From: Jaminaea rosea
Taxonomy: Eukaryota > Basidiomycota > Exobasidiomycetes > Microstromatales
DNA length: 64,000 bases
Assembly (NCBI RefSeq): GCF_003144245.1
Contig: NW_020289979.1
Location: forward strand, 248,001 to 312,000
Direction: 5' to 3'
Shown here: positions 11,117 through 22,700 of the stretch, in pieces
Layout: the number at the start of each line of letters is the position of its first letter
Numbering within the stretch: position 1 is the stretch's first letter
Notes under the pieces: generated by a model
What the model was told of the DNA's origin: nothing
Seen by the model: the letters and a program-made list of their open reading frames with translations, nothing else
The model's database searches: none
Translations under genes and position numbers: made by a program

Positions 11117-14100
11117 CTACCAGGCTGAAGGCGCCAGGGTGGGAGCCATGACTGGCGGCGAGGACGGCGGCATACCCATTGAGCTTGCGGAAGCAGTGCC
11201 TACGGACTTCGATGAGCTCGGCGCTTGCACGAAGCGCGCAGGTGGTGGCGCCATTCCTAGGTGCGGAGAAGAGGCAGCGATGCCGGGTGGTGGGGGCGGT
11301 GGAGGTTGCGGTCTTCCGCCCTGAACAGCTGCTGCTGGCTGCGGTGATGGTGCCGCTGTCGCTGCTGCCATCGCTGAGCCGCCTTCGTGACGCTGAAGGT
11401 GAACGAGGGAATCGGACTGTGGCGTCCGCGGCAATGCCGTGCCCGTTACGATGCCCATCATTGTCTGCGTCGGGGGAGCGAAGGTGGACATGCTGGCCCG
11501 CTGTCTCATGATGCCTGGCTCAAGCGATGTTGCTGGTGCGGGAACCGTGCCAGTGGGGACGTTGTGGAGACCCGAGGTGCTCGACTCGCGCACTTGTCCT
11601 TGCGCTTGTAGCTGTTGCTGTTCGACATAATGATGCTGCCCGAGGGCAGCCTCATGCGATCCTCGTCTCGGGACCCATGGCAGGAATGGGGTGGCATCGG
11701 CCTCGACGTGCGGTGTGGTAGGCACTGAGCTTGTTGACCAGTCTTGGTGATGTTGCTGCCCGCCAGCCTGGATGACGTATCGCGGACGCTCTCTTCGCTG
11801 CAGCTGATGCTGTTGGTACTGCTGTTGGTGATGCTGCTGTCGCAGCTGCGAAGGCGGAAGCACAGCTTGGTACGGTCCGCCAGCATGCTGCATCGGCGGC
11901 GACACCGATGGCATGGTCATGGGCTGCTGCTGCTGCTGCTGCATTGACAGCCTCGCTCTCGCCGACACCGGAACAGATGTCATGGCCACCATCAGCATGC
12001 CATCTCCAGCAGCGGTGCGTGTGGGAAGCTGCGCCTGTCCAGTTCTCGGCATCGGCTCTGAGACGGCTGCTATTGGTGAGGGCGTGCTCGTGGACGCCGA
12101 TGGCGTCGTAGCCCGGCTGCTCGATGTTGATGCGTTGTGCTGGCCGTAGTCAGAGGGGACGTGCAGCTCAGAACGGGCTGTTGTTCCGGCCAGGACTGGT
12201 AAGTGGGGCATCAGCATTGGCTGCGGCGTCATAGCCACAGCAGCGTCGTGTGCAGGTAGCGGCGAAGCATCAGAATGTCGCCTGACCCAAGGTTGGGGAC
12301 CAAGAAGGACCGGTTTCGGACTAGCGCTGGGGCCTCCTGCTGGCCCTCCGGGCATCGAGCGAGCATCTACACTCCTGAACGTTGCAGCAAGGATGGCCGG
12401 GTCGTCAAAAGGGTCGCCATCAAGTGTGGGAGGCCCGTATCGAGTTGCAGGAGACATCGCCGTTGGCCTCGGAGTTGAGAATGAGACAGACATGTCAGAC
12501 GGCATAGCTCTCGCTCCTCGTTGGCCGGAGTGTGCCCCTCGCCGTGACCAGAAGCTGGTGTGCTGATGACTACCAACGCCTACGCTCGTGTACACCTTCT
12601 GCTGCTCTTGCCTCACGTAGCCATCTTGATGTCTCGGCGGCGTGGGCTCGAGCCATGGAGGAGGGTGTATCCCATCGGCACTACCGCGCCTAGAGACGTG
12701 ATCGTGATTCGAAGCAGCGTCGGTATCATCCGATTGACTGTGACGGTAATGGTGGCTCTGACGGCGCCGCTGCTGAAGAGCATACATGCTCTCGAGCTCC
12801 AATTGTTGCTGACGAAAGGAAGGGGTACGTGTACGAGGGGACTCAGCGGATGGCTGACGCTCAAGTGGCAGTGGTTCTGCTTGACGTCCACGCGCCTGCT
12901 CCAATTGCCGATTCTGATGTTGGTGCTTATCCCGCGCCAACTTCTGCTGCACCCCCTCTGCCAGCTTTGGAATGTCCGGATGATAAGCCGCTCCTGGCGG
13001 CAGGCGTCCAGGAGAACGGGCAGAAGCAGTGACAGGCCTGCGCGGGGCAGGTGCGTCCCACGACGAGGCCGTATCCTCCGGTACGCCAGAATTGTGAGGC
13101 TCCTCTCCTGGCTGTAGGCCCAAAGCGATGTAGGAGCGAACAGCGTCGACGAGAAACTCGATGTGCTCCTCTTCATCCTTCGCTGGCTGTGGGAATGGCG
13201 CACTTCGTCGCCCTTGAACTTGCTGGGGCGGCGCCGCAGCATGAGAGCGACGATAATGGTGGCTGCCGTACGATCGTGAGTTGGAAGTATGCGGCCCTGG
13301 CGTACTGACGGCACTGCGGCTGCCACCGAGCAGCCGGTCACGCACAGGCAATAGAACGGGTCCTGCTGGCAAGCTCGCAGGGTCGAGGTCTTGAAGCTGC
13401 TGGCGTTGCTGCTGCTGCTGCTGATGATGATGACTCGTCGTGCCGTTGCTTCGACGACCGCTGCCGCTGCTACTTGTCTTGCTCTGACTAAAGATGGCAG
13501 CTGATGCCGAGAGACGGTCCTTCGCCGGAGCTCGTGGTGGTGATCTAGGGATGGAGAGCGGCTGCTGGTACCTGATCTCTGGGCTACCGGTCATGGGCGT
13601 TCCAGTACCGCTGCCCTCTGCAGAGCCTTCAGTCGATTCACCGCTCAGAGACATCCTGCTGGCCACAGCGTCGCTGAGAGGAGCAAAGGGAACCAGCGGT
13701 CGATAGCATAGGTCAATGAAGGCGGTGCATGGCTGCATCGGGAAGAATGACGGCGCCGTCGCAACTCTAGCTGATGCTTCCGGGCTAGACGAAGCTTCCA
13801 TGTGCGACGGAGCTAATGTCGTGCTGGCCTCGTCTTCCTCTCCAGAATTCGGCAGCCAGCCGCCGGCATTCTGTTCCCACGCTGCGGACGAGTAGTTGAT
13901 GAAGTGCTTGATCCCATCTTTTTCTTCGCGTTGCATAGCCTCAAGCCGATCGAGCCAGGCAAATCGCTTTACGTGCGGTTCGACGGTGGGTGCTGACGTT
14001 TCTTGATGAGGCTGGACGGTTTCTGTGTTGGTGAAGGCAGGACCGTGCCCGACGTTGCTCATGCTGCCCGTTCCGAGGACGGTAGTAATCTCTACGCTAC

Positions 14101-17100
14101 CTGACGATGTGTCCTCCGTCCTCGACGTATCGGGACTGCGCTCGGCGGAGGTGACTCGTCGTGGGCGGCGACTGGTTGGCGTGTCCCTGTCTCCTCGGCC
14201 TCGGCGTCTGGCCATGCTGTCCTCATGATCGCGAGCAGCGCCCTGCACCTCGCGCCTCCAAATCTCGTAGATCTCCTTGCAGCGATGTGCTGTACGTTCA
14301 AGATCCTCGCAAGGGTAGCGGATGCTGTTGAGCCGATGGCCAGGAGCAAGAACTGAGTGGGTGCGCCAGCTACGGTGCACCTTGTAACTACCGTCACGCA
14401 ACTGCACCCATCGCCTCGTCTCCACGAAGCCTTCAAGATCGCACCAAGCCAACTTGGCTAGACGGTACTCTCTCGCTCTTGAGCGGCGCTGATGCGTCTC
14501 CTCAAAGGCTGGCATCTGGGAGACTTGGGCGACAAAGATGAGGTGAGGGTGCGCAATCTTCGTGTCCAGCCAACGATCCGGCTGTGCGACGAGCCAGGCA
14601 GATTCGGCGTCAGCTGTACAGCCTTGGTCACTGCTCCCGGCTTGCGTCCAATGCGAGGCAACAAATCGATGAGCGAGTGGATCTGGATGGGAGGGGCTTG
14701 CGGGCATGGGCGCGGCGTGTTGGACATTCTTGCGCGCCGGTGCAGCGAGGCCCGGGGGAGGAGCCTGCGGCAAATGCGGAGATGGGAGAGCCATTGGGGA
14801 CGATCCATATGTAGCATCTGATGGGGAAAGTGCAACGAGCGGCAAGGGCGCAAGATAGGCTGCTTGACCTGACGACGTTTGGGCCTGAGCGACGCGAGCC
14901 TGAGCTGGGGCAGGCGCGGTCATGGTCTTGAGCTGACTGCTCCATTCCCGTGTCCTTTCCAGCCTTGCTGCTTCATCCTTGATATCACGATATCGGTATT
15001 GCCCATGCTTCGTACTCTCCATTGCCCGAAGTGCCGCGACAGAATCGTCACGCAGTTGTGACTCTCGTCGCAGGAGCCACGGAGCGGTATGAGCGGCGCC
15101 TCGTGAATGAGAAAGCTGCACAGTTCCGCCATCTTGATGCTGGCCCGATACTGCGTTGCTGGCGTCAGCTGGCAGTGCTGATAATGGAGCTGCTCCGCGC
15201 TTCGACTCCTTCTTCGCCTTGCTCGATCGTGAGTTGTGCGAGGCAGAAGAGTGCGGACGCTGAGGGGACCGTGACGAAGGGCGAGGTGACTTGTCCTTGC
15301 GCCCCTCGTTGCGCACTGTTGAGAGGTAAGGTGATTGATTGCGGGGCAGTCGTACGTTCGGTAGCAGCAAGGTTGCCTCGCTATCATGCATCGGCAGCTC
15401 CTCTTTAGCCATAGAACCAGCGTCATCGAATGATGCTGTCGAGCCAATGACGCGAGGGGGTGGGCTGCAGATGGTGGCATCGGGATCGGTGGTCACGCCA
15501 GCATCTGAAGTCGACGTCGGGCCCCATGAGCGGCTTGACTGATCAACAGCGTGGTCGAGCATGGTCATTCCATCGCTCGCTTCGTCTTGTGAGCTCGTGA
15601 AGTGGTCTCGCACGCCTTCCTGACCAGGAGAAGGGGCGATTGGCAGACTTGACGAAGACTGACTGTGCATTGCCGTGTGGAAAGAGGCCTCCGTGTCTGT
15701 TCTCGATAGCCTTCGTGACCACCTCTTGCAGTCGCTTGCCTGACGAGACAAAGGTGACGTCGAGCCAGCTGTGACGAGGGAGGAATCGATAGAATGGTGA
15801 GAGCCGCCGGAGTCTTCCGTAGCCTGCCCAGGCGCAAAGACTGGGGAATCTGCGGCGCTGAACGATCTGCCAACCGAGCTAATGCCTGCAGAGCGGTCGG
15901 AGCTGCTGTGTTGTGGTGCGAGGGGGGAAAATGGCGACGGTGGCGGCTGTGTTGACGTAGAAGTAGGCCCTATCTTGTCGCCACGCTCAGCTGCGGCCAC
16001 AGCCTCTGCAATCCGCCTGCTCTGCTCTTCTTGTCGAGCCTTCGCCTCCCGCACCTTGATCGCGGCCTTGGTTCGCTCCTGCCTGCATTTCTTGCTCGAG
16101 CTCGCTTTGTTGCCGGTTGTGGCAGCTTGCGAGAGAGAAGCTCCAGGTACTGCGCTGACCCTGTCCTTGTCTTTGTCCAGAGCAGCATCGTCTGAGCGAT
16201 TGCGGGCGTCGGTAGATGTGGAATCCAAGTCGGAAGAGCGCGAACCGAGTGGGGAGGGTTGGCGATGCCACTGACGAGGATCTGGTCGGGGTGCGTGCCA
16301 ATGATTAGTTCGTCGATGGTGGATTTGAGCTTGACCATATCCACCTCCATGGCCGTTGGCATAGATGTGCATGCGAGGAGCACGAGGTGGCGAAGGGATA
16401 CCGGGAACCTCGCCATTTGGCAGCAGTGAGATGGTGGGACGTGGAGCAAACTGCGCTGGAGGCCCAGCATGCAGCGACATGGCCCTGTGTGTGACGGCAT
16501 CAACACGATTAACGTCGTTGGAAAGAGGCTGAGGCTGGACTTGAGAAGGGTCAGAGGGTGCCGGCAGCGGCATCGGGGCAATCAAGGGCTGCGAAGGGCT
16601 TGGCGATGATTGCTGAATGGCTTCGATCACGGCTGGATTACTCGCTGTTGCTGCTGCTAATGTCATTGATGGAGACGGTTCTGCTTCTCTCCACCCGAAG
16701 GGGTGGAACTGCATTGCTTCCATCTCGACGGCCTCAGACGATGCGTCGCTCAGGGTCGTCATTCCGCTCGACGCGCGCGAGGGAGCTCTTGAAGGATTGG
16801 ATGAGCGAGCACTATCTCTGCTCGCCGTCCTGCCAAAGCGACGCCTCAGAGTATCATTGCGGTCCTCTCCTTCGGAGCGTGACGTCGTTCTGCCACCAGC
16901 CTCCGAGGGTGATCTTGGCGATGCTTGCCTTCCGCTTCGGTCGAGCTGTGGCGGCGCGAGATAGGGCGACGACCTGCCGTCTATCCTATTGGAAGCCCGC
17001 GACGGCCCGCGATTCTCGTCATTGCTGCTGGTGATGACGACCTCGGAGGGAGCATCGTTCGGCGCTGTTGAGCCCCGGACATCTCCATCGACGCTGCGAG

Positions 17101-17923
17101 ATGTTTGAGCTTTCCTCTTGCCATGCTTGCGGGACGTAGATGACTTTTTCCTCCTCTTGCCATTGCCCGAGGAAAAAGCAGGATCATCATGCAGTGTAGC
17201 TGTGGGAGAGAGGAAAGCATGCTCGACACTGCTCTGCGTGCGTGATGGCAGCTCTGAAGACGGGTGCTCGACAATCCTGGGTGTAGCTGCGTTGTCGTTG
17301 CCTCGTTGGAGCCCGCTGTTACTGCTGGCAGCATCTAATGCCTCTTGTTCGGGTTTGTTCACCGAGGCGAATAAATCTTCTTTGTTCTCACGAAGGGGCT
17401 GCTGCTCATCTTCATGTTGAGACATGCTGGCCTCGTCTTGATCGGCCCTTGTGCGCTCGAGATGGTATCTGAGACTCGACGCCGGGCAATTGATGAAGAC
17501 GGGAATCGCGTTGCAGCCAAAGATGCGCCGGTTCTCCTCGAGACGTCGCTCTCGCGCGATGAGCGACAGCCGATCTTTGATCGACATCTCTGAGCGCGAG
17601 GAGATGGAGCGTTGGTGATGATGGGGGTGGGCGTGGTGATGCTGCTGAGCACTTGGCTCTTGCGATCGAGACGATGACGAAGGTGCTTCGGTCAGTGGAC
17701 CTGGCTGACCCCCATTGAGGATGACGGTGCCACTGCTTGCTACCGCTGCCTCTCCCACGTTTGCCAGCGGTGTTGATGAGCCGGAACCACGGTCGACGGA
17801 TGATGAGGTAGAGTGCTCGCCGGACTTGAGACGTCGTTTGAGCGCGGCAGGAGGCGAGGATGACTTGCCTGGACTGCTGCCTTTCTTGATCTTGCGGAGA
17901 CCAAGGCCAGACGGGATCGTCAT
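11117..17923 (-). CDS. Very large disordered protein of unknown function (2268 aa)
   Basis: One uninterrupted frame of 2268 codons, starting MTIPSGLGLRKIKKGSS and ending TLAPSAW. I do not recognise a family. Most of it is Ser/Pro/Gln/His-rich low complexity, with polyQ and polyH runs (for example at about 13400-13430). Two stretches look folded. The first is near residues 125-155 (RRLEENRRIFGCNAIPVFIN). The second, longer one is around residues 1130-1240, with LIFVAQVSQMPAFEETHQRR, KLAWCDLEGFVETRRWVQLR, and a segment with paired Trp and Arg ending in KEIYEIWRREV. Basic SRSRR-like patches suggest a nuclear or cytoskeletal scaffold, but that is a guess. An intron hidden in frame cannot be excluded. 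Length and codon use argue that it is a real gene. Confidence 0.8.
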   Translation of the reverse strand: MTIPSGLGLRKIKKGSSPGKSSSPPAALKRRLKSGEHSTSSSVDRGSGSSTPLANVGEAAVASSGTVILNGGQPGPLTEAPSSSSRSQEPSAQQHHHAHPHHHQRSISSRSEMSIKDRLSLIARERRLEENRRIFGCNAIPVFINCPASSLRYHLERTRADQDEASMSQHEDEQQPLRENKEDLFASVNKPEQEALDAASSNSGLQRGNDNAATPRIVEHPSSELPSRTQSSVEHAFLSPTATLHDDPAFSSGNGKRRKKSSTSRKHGKRKAQTSRSVDGDVRGSTAPNDAPSEVVITSSNDENRGPSRASNRIDGRSSPYLAPPQLDRSGRQASPRSPSEAGGRTTSRSEGEDRNDTLRRRFGRTASRDSARSSNPSRAPSRASSGMTTLSDASSEAVEMEAMQFHPFGWREAEPSPSMTLAAATASNPAVIEAIQQSSPSPSQPLIAPMPLPAPSDPSQVQPQPLSNDVNRVDAVTHRAMSLHAGPPAQFAPRPTISLLPNGEVPGIPSPPRAPRMHIYANGHGGGYGQAQIHHRRTNHWHAPRPDPRQWHRQPSPLGSRSSDLDSTSTDARNRSDDAALDKDKDRVSAVPGASLSQAATTGNKASSSKKCRQERTKAAIKVREAKARQEEQSRRIAEAVAAAERGDKIGPTSTSTQPPPSPFSPLAPQHSSSDRSAGISSVGRSFSAADSPVFAPGQATEDSGGSHHSIDSSLVTAGSTSPLSRQASDCKRWSRRLSRTDTEASFHTAMHSQSSSSLPIAPSPGQEGVRDHFTSSQDEASDGMTMLDHAVDQSSRSWGPTSTSDAGVTTDPDATICSPPPRVIGSTASFDDAGSMAKEELPMHDSEATLLLPNVRLPRNQSPYLSTVRNEGRKDKSPRPSSRSPQRPHSSASHNSRSSKAKKESKRGAAPLSALPADASNAVSGQHQDGGTVQLSHSRGAAHTAPWLLRRESQLRDDSVAALRAMESTKHGQYRYRDIKDEAARLERTREWSSQLKTMTAPAPAQARVAQAQTSSGQAAYLAPLPLVALSPSDATYGSSPMALPSPHLPQAPPPGLAAPARKNVQHAAPMPASPSHPDPLAHRFVASHWTQAGSSDQGCTADAESAWLVAQPDRWLDTKIAHPHLIFVAQVSQMPAFEETHQRRSRAREYRLAKLAWCDLEGFVETRRWVQLRDGSYKVHRSWRTHSVLAPGHRLNSIRYPCEDLERTAHRCKEIYEIWRREVQGAARDHEDSMARRRGRGDRDTPTSRRPRRVTSAERSPDTSRTEDTSSGSVEITTVLGTGSMSNVGHGPAFTNTETVQPHQETSAPTVEPHVKRFAWLDRLEAMQREEKDGIKHFINYSSAAWEQNAGGWLPNSGEEDEASTTLAPSHMEASSSPEASARVATAPSFFPMQPCTAFIDLCYRPLVPFAPLSDAVASRMSLSGESTEGSAEGSGTGTPMTGSPEIRYQQPLSIPRSPPRAPAKDRLSASAAIFSQSKTSSSGSGRRSNGTTSHHHQQQQQQRQQLQDLDPASLPAGPVLLPVRDRLLGGSRSAVSTPGPHTSNSRSYGSHHYRRSHAAAPPQQVQGRRSAPFPQPAKDEEEHIEFLVDAVRSYIALGLQPGEEPHNSGVPEDTASSWDAPAPRRPVTASARSPGRLPPGAAYHPDIPKLAEGVQQKLARDKHQHQNRQLEQARGRQAEPLPLERQPSAESPRTRTPSFRQQQLELESMYALQQRRRQSHHYRHSQSDDTDAASNHDHVSRRGSADGIHPPPWLEPTPPRHQDGYVRQEQQKVYTSVGVGSHQHTSFWSRRGAHSGQRGARAMPSDMSVSFSTPRPTAMSPATRYGPPTLDGDPFDDPAILAATFRSVDARSMPGGPAGGPSASPKPVLLGPQPWVRRHSDASPLPAHDAAVAMTPQPMLMPHLPVLAGTTARSELHVPSDYGQHNASTSSSRATTPSASTSTPSPIAAVSEPMPRTGQAQLPTRTAAGDGMLMVAMTSVPVSARARLSMQQQQQQPMTMPSVSPPMQHAGGPYQAVLPPSQLRQQHHQQQYQQHQLQRRERPRYVIQAGGQQHHQDWSTSSVPTTPHVEADATPFLPWVPRRGSHEAALGQHHYVEQQQLQAQGQVRESSTSGLHNVPTGTVPAPATSLEPGIMRQRASMSTFAPPTQTMMGIVTGTALPRTPQSDSLVHLQRHEGGSAMAAATAAPSPQPAAAVQGGRPQPPPPPPPGIAASSPHLGMAPPPARFVQAPSSSKSVGTASASSMGMPPSSPPVMAPTLAPSAW

Positions 17924-19110
17924 GGCACAATCAGAGGCGCTGCGACTGGCCGTCAGCTTGTTTTGAAGTATCCGTGTAGAGGCGAGGGAGCGATGAGACT
18001 AGGAAGGAGCAACGGGCAGCACCGGTCAAGCAGAGAGGATTGGTCGGATATGAGGAAAAGGCCAATGGGGCATCAAAGAATGGTACTTGCTTTCGATGTA
18101 GGAGGGCGGGGGAGGGCAGAGGAGAGAATAAGGGGGGCAATGCGAGGAAAGGTAGAGTTGCGAGTGCTGGGACGTATGCAAGGGCGGAGTCGAGGTCGAC
18201 ACCGTGCTGCTGAGCTGGGTCTGCTGTTGCCGGCGTGCGGACGATGGTACTAGTGCTTGTCTTGCCGTTGACGAGGAAGGGGGTACGATGCCAGGTTGTC
18301 GAGGCGCTAAACACAAGATGCCGATGCTGGTGCCGATTCGGTTCCTCCCTTGAGTGTCTTCAATGGTCGATGCCTGTCAAGCGGTATTGGGATAACGAGA
18401 GGGGGGCGGACTTCGTTGTGCTTGTGGTACAACGTCAAAGACGGGAAGTACGGGAGCGGCCAGTTGGCAGAAGGGGAGAGGAGGAGAGAGGGGGCAACAA
18501 ATTGAGTGCGAGGGGAAGGAAGGGGAGATCAATCAATGAGATGAGAGGTGGGCAAGAGTGGAGATTGGGCAGGCTCTGCCGGAATTGCTCTTGCCTTGTC
18601 GCCAGGGCGGGCCAGGGAGGGAAAGGAAGAGTGCGGCCCGCTGAGCACCGACAGCGAGACAGTGAGTGAGAGCCAGAGTGGGCGAGGAGAGCGTGTGGCT
18701 ATGACAGGCCAAGGCTCGCGTGCGTGTCAGGCCGCTTGCCATCCACCCGCGCCGCCTCTGCCTCCGCCTCTCGGTCACCTACATTTCCACTCAGCCTTCG
18801 CAGCACCGTCAACGATGTGAGAGCGTCATCGCCTCAGGGCTGACCGGGGTCTACAATTGCTCCGGACCGGACGCAATGGTGGTCATTGACCTTCTCTCAT
18901 CAGCGGTGTGATCAACTCTTGACCTCATTGCTGCATCTGGCTCAAGACGAGCAGCTCTTCCGCGCAGAGTGGCATCTGTCAAGGGTCATCATGGATGAGC
19001 AGGTGGTGAGCGAGTGGGTAGATGTGAGGGAAAAGAGAGGATTGCTGCCCCGCCGCCATCCACGAATCGAGAGTCGAAAGAATATGTCGATAGAAGTGAA
19101 AGGGTGTGGA

Positions 19111-19148
<38 letters not shown>
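19111..19148. repeat. (TGGC)n microsatellite
   Basis: About nine perfect copies of TGGC in the upstream region of the arrestin gene, likely variable in length between strains. Confidence 0.9.
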
Positions 19149-19666
19149 TATGCTGCGAAGCGATGCATCGCCTTGTCAGCTCCCCGGCTCGCGGGAAGGC
19201 CATAGTACATGGTGAGGCCATTCATCATCGGTGGCTTGCCACCACTACCACAAGGCCAGTCGTGAATGACATCGGACACTTGCCCTATTGCTACCGTGGA
19301 CTTCTTGTTGTTGTGAGAGAAGAGAAGCAAGTGGTCACGCGCTGTGCTGCGCTCGTCGTCGTCGTACGAATGGCCCTCGGTCATGCCCCTCGGTCACTCC
19401 TCTTTTGGCTCTGCGCTGCGCTTGGACTTGGACTGGCTGCGAGAGCGGACTTTTGCACGATGGCCCCTGCGCCTTCACTGAAGCAGCCCAGTCGGGCTGT
19501 GTGGCTCATTGGCGGTGAGAGCCATTTTGAGTCCGCTTCGTCTCCTCCGCTTGCCTTGGCTCCCTCTCACGATCTGCCTCTTTCTCACACTCGCGCCACT
19601 GTCCCTCTTTCCCATCCACCATCGATACCCATACCGAAACTACTTGTATAGCCTGCTAGCTACTTT

Positions 19667-19699
<33 letters not shown>

Positions 19700-19701
19700 G
19701 C
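19667..19701. repeat. (GTC)n/(GCC)n triplet run in the arrestin leader
   Basis: About eight GTC units followed by GCC units immediately before the proposed arrestin ATG at 19709. It would be in the 5' UTR if that start is right. Confidence 0.8.
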
Positions 19702-19708
19702 GCCTGGC

Positions 19709-22700
19709 ATGTCGTCCAGCCAGGCCAAGCTCACTCTTCGAGCACCGCCTCATCGGCAATTCATCACCGGGTGGCCTGGCATCCCAGCTGGCCAAGGCAG
19801 ACCCGCTGCTCATATCGCTGGAGAAGTCGAGGTCAGACTAGGAGGCAAAGGGCTCAAGGCATCATGGCTTCGCATCGAGCTGCGCAAGCTCGAAATGACG
19901 CCTAGTGGGGAGAATTGGGGAGAGCTCATTGGCAAGGGGCCAATCGAGGTCTGGAAGGCAGAAGGTAACGCAGAAACAGACGCTGAGGGAAGATGGGACC
20001 TTATTCAGACGGAGGACTTTCCCTTCAAGATCTTGATACCCGAAGGTTTGCCTCCCACTGCGAGACTGGACAAGCAGATTGGCATCAGCTACGAGATGGT
20101 GACCAGCTTGTGCGTCAAGGCAAAGAAGTGAGTGTGCGCGAGAGGCAAAAAGCAGCGAGGGGAGTGTTGCCGAGAGTGACTCTCACTGACTTGACCGCTT
20201 CGATTGGATTCGCCGTAGAGGCCTGCTGCGAAAGGAGGACACATCTAGCATCATTCAGTCAACCCACCCCATCTCCATTGAGAAGCACGAGCTGCATTCA
20301 ACGTGGCCCATCTACTCTGTTGCCGACGATCACGAGCTCATGGCCAACCAAGTCATCGCGCGAGTCTATCGCAAGCAGACTTGCTTCGGTCCTGGCGACA
20401 AGGCAGAGATCAGAGTCATCCTCACCTCCAAGAATGTCTCGCCCGTCAAGATCAAGTCGATCGCCTTCTCGATTCGCGAGACCGTCACTTTCAAGGGCAA
20501 CAAGCGGCAGAGTCGCATGATGGGAGGCGCGACAAAGACTGGCAATCAGCGTACTGACAGTATTGTGCAAAAGGCTCAAAGTCTGGGCATCAAGCTCTAC
20601 AAGGGCGACGTCAAGACGTACGATATTGCGCTCACCATCCCAAAAACGCACTCGCTCATGACGATCCAGACGGCCAAGCACATCGAGGTCGCATATACGA
20701 TGCGAGTCTATGTCGACACGAAGCAGCCCATCATTATCGACCATCTGCCGATGACCATCACAAACGTGCCTCGTGCTACCTCGGCAACTGTTGTGCCAGA
20801 GATTGGCTTCGTGCCCGGCCTCTCGGCGCCCATCAGCTCAAAGCAGTCGCAGTCATATGGCGAGAGCATCCAGAGGCCCATGTCCGCTGGAGCAGGGGGA
20901 TCGGCGCCTCGACGTACCCCGACGCAGTCGACAGGCTCCACCGTCAAGCCTGGTCCGCAGCGCTCCTTGTCCTTCCTCAGCTCGGCACCCTCACACAGGT
21001 CAGGGGACTCAGGCTATGGCTACGGAGGGCCATCTGCTGCCAACCTCGGGCGACGAGACACGATGATGACCACTGCATCAGGACCTGGCATGGCAGGTCG
21101 CGGTGTCCCCGGTCAGATCTTCAGCTGGCAGCAGCAAGGCGACCAGGTCTTCACGACAGCCTTTGGACAAGCTCACTCCGGTCCCAAGCCTGCCTTCGCA
21201 GGACCAGCCAGTATCTACGAAGGTCGCGAGCTTGCCCCCGAGGAGAATCGTGCACTGTTTCACCACTCGTTCTCGACTCCTCTCGGTCAAGTCTTCGAGG
21301 GACAGGAGGCGGTTCCTGCAGTCAATTATGACTTCCATCATCAGCAAGAAGGCGGTGCTGGGTACCCTCGCACTGGAGGCACGTCCTCCGCTGCTAGCTC
21401 TTCGCAGCATTTGCGCCCTAGCAGGCAGTCCCACGATGCGGAAGAGGACGTAAGGCCAGTCAGACCAGCATCTAGTGGGCCGCAGTCGCATGATGCGGCC
21501 GAAGCAGAGAAGGAGAGATTGTACCAGCGGGCAAGACAGCAAGCAGAGAAAAATCAACGTCGAGCTGCTGAGGCTCTGGCGGCTGCGGCTGCGGGCAGGA
21601 GCGCAGGGACGCCAACTGGCCACCGAACCGTGTCCTCACCGACAAGCCCCACGACGCTGAGCAATGAGAAGCAAGTGCTGTACGAGCGAGCGAGACGAGA
21701 GGCAGAGAGATACCAGGCAGGCTACGTGCAAGGCGCTACCTTCCCGCAGGATGACTTCTCGTCGCCAGAAGAGGTACCGTCGCCGGGAGGATCAGGCAAT
21801 GGCAGCAGCTCCAGCAATGTAGCTACCTCGTCTGCTGTTGCGAGCCAATCATCGGGAGCAAAGCCGCAACGCCACTCGCAGCAGGTCACTAGCTTCCCCT
21901 CAGCGGCAGAGGAGAAGGCTCGACTCTATGAGGCAGCCAAAGCGGAGCGAGACGCCCACCTCGCAGGGTCTGCTAGGCGGTCTCCAGCCCAAGCGAGCCC
22001 GGCAGTAGGCTCGTCTTCCAGCCAGGCAAGGCCGCAGTCGGCGTCTGTGTACCCATCAGCACACGAGGAGAAGCAACGCTTTGCAGCCGCACAAGCGGAG
22101 CGCGATGCCTTCCTGCGAGCGCAGCAAGGTGCAGGTGGCCTCTCCTCCTCATCGTCTGCATCAGCAGCACCGCCTCCACCTGCCTCATCGAACGGGCACG
22201 CCAACTCCTCACACGGTTTTCCATCGGCCGAGGACGAGAAGCGGCGCCTGTACGATAAGGCCAAGGCAGAGGCTGATGCCGCGCAACGGCAGTCTCCACC
22301 ATCATTCTCTTCTGCAGCAGCTCCTTCGGCCTCAGCCTCGCGCGGGTCGATGCCACCAGGGTCATCTTTCCCCTCTGCAGAAGAAGAGAAACGTCGTCTC
22401 TACGAGCAAGCCAAGGCCGAAGTGGACGCCCACCAGAGCGTAGGCGGTACTATGATGAGCGCGAGCGCGAGCAACTCGTCTGCCGCCTCCTCGCTCGCCT
22501 CCCCATCCGTCGCCTCTGCCGCGGCCCCGATGACTCCGGCGGTGATGAGCGCGGAAGACGAGAAGACTCAGTTGAAGCGCTACTACGAGGCGCAAGATGC
22601 CGTGGCTCAACGGATGGCTGAACAGCAGAGCCTGATGGACCATGGCTCTTCTTCCTCGTCAGCCGCAGCGCCTCCTCCGTTAGCCAGACCGGCTGCATCG

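Larger units (their letters stand above)
17924..19708. promoter_or_regulatory. Divergent intergenic region of about 1.8 kb
   Basis: It lies between the starts of the giant orphan gene (-) and the arrestin gene (+). It contains the TGGC microsatellite and the GTC run listed separately. Short open frames on both strands look like leader DNA rather than genes. No TATA box is confidently placed. Confidence 0.4.

Noticed and set aside
17931-18314. Minus-strand 127-codon frame upstream of the giant gene
   Set aside because: No domain and low-complexity composition; treated as leader DNA.
19111-19148. TGGC repeat as possible telomeric or CRISPR-like array
   Set aside because: It is a simple tetranucleotide microsatellite without spacers.
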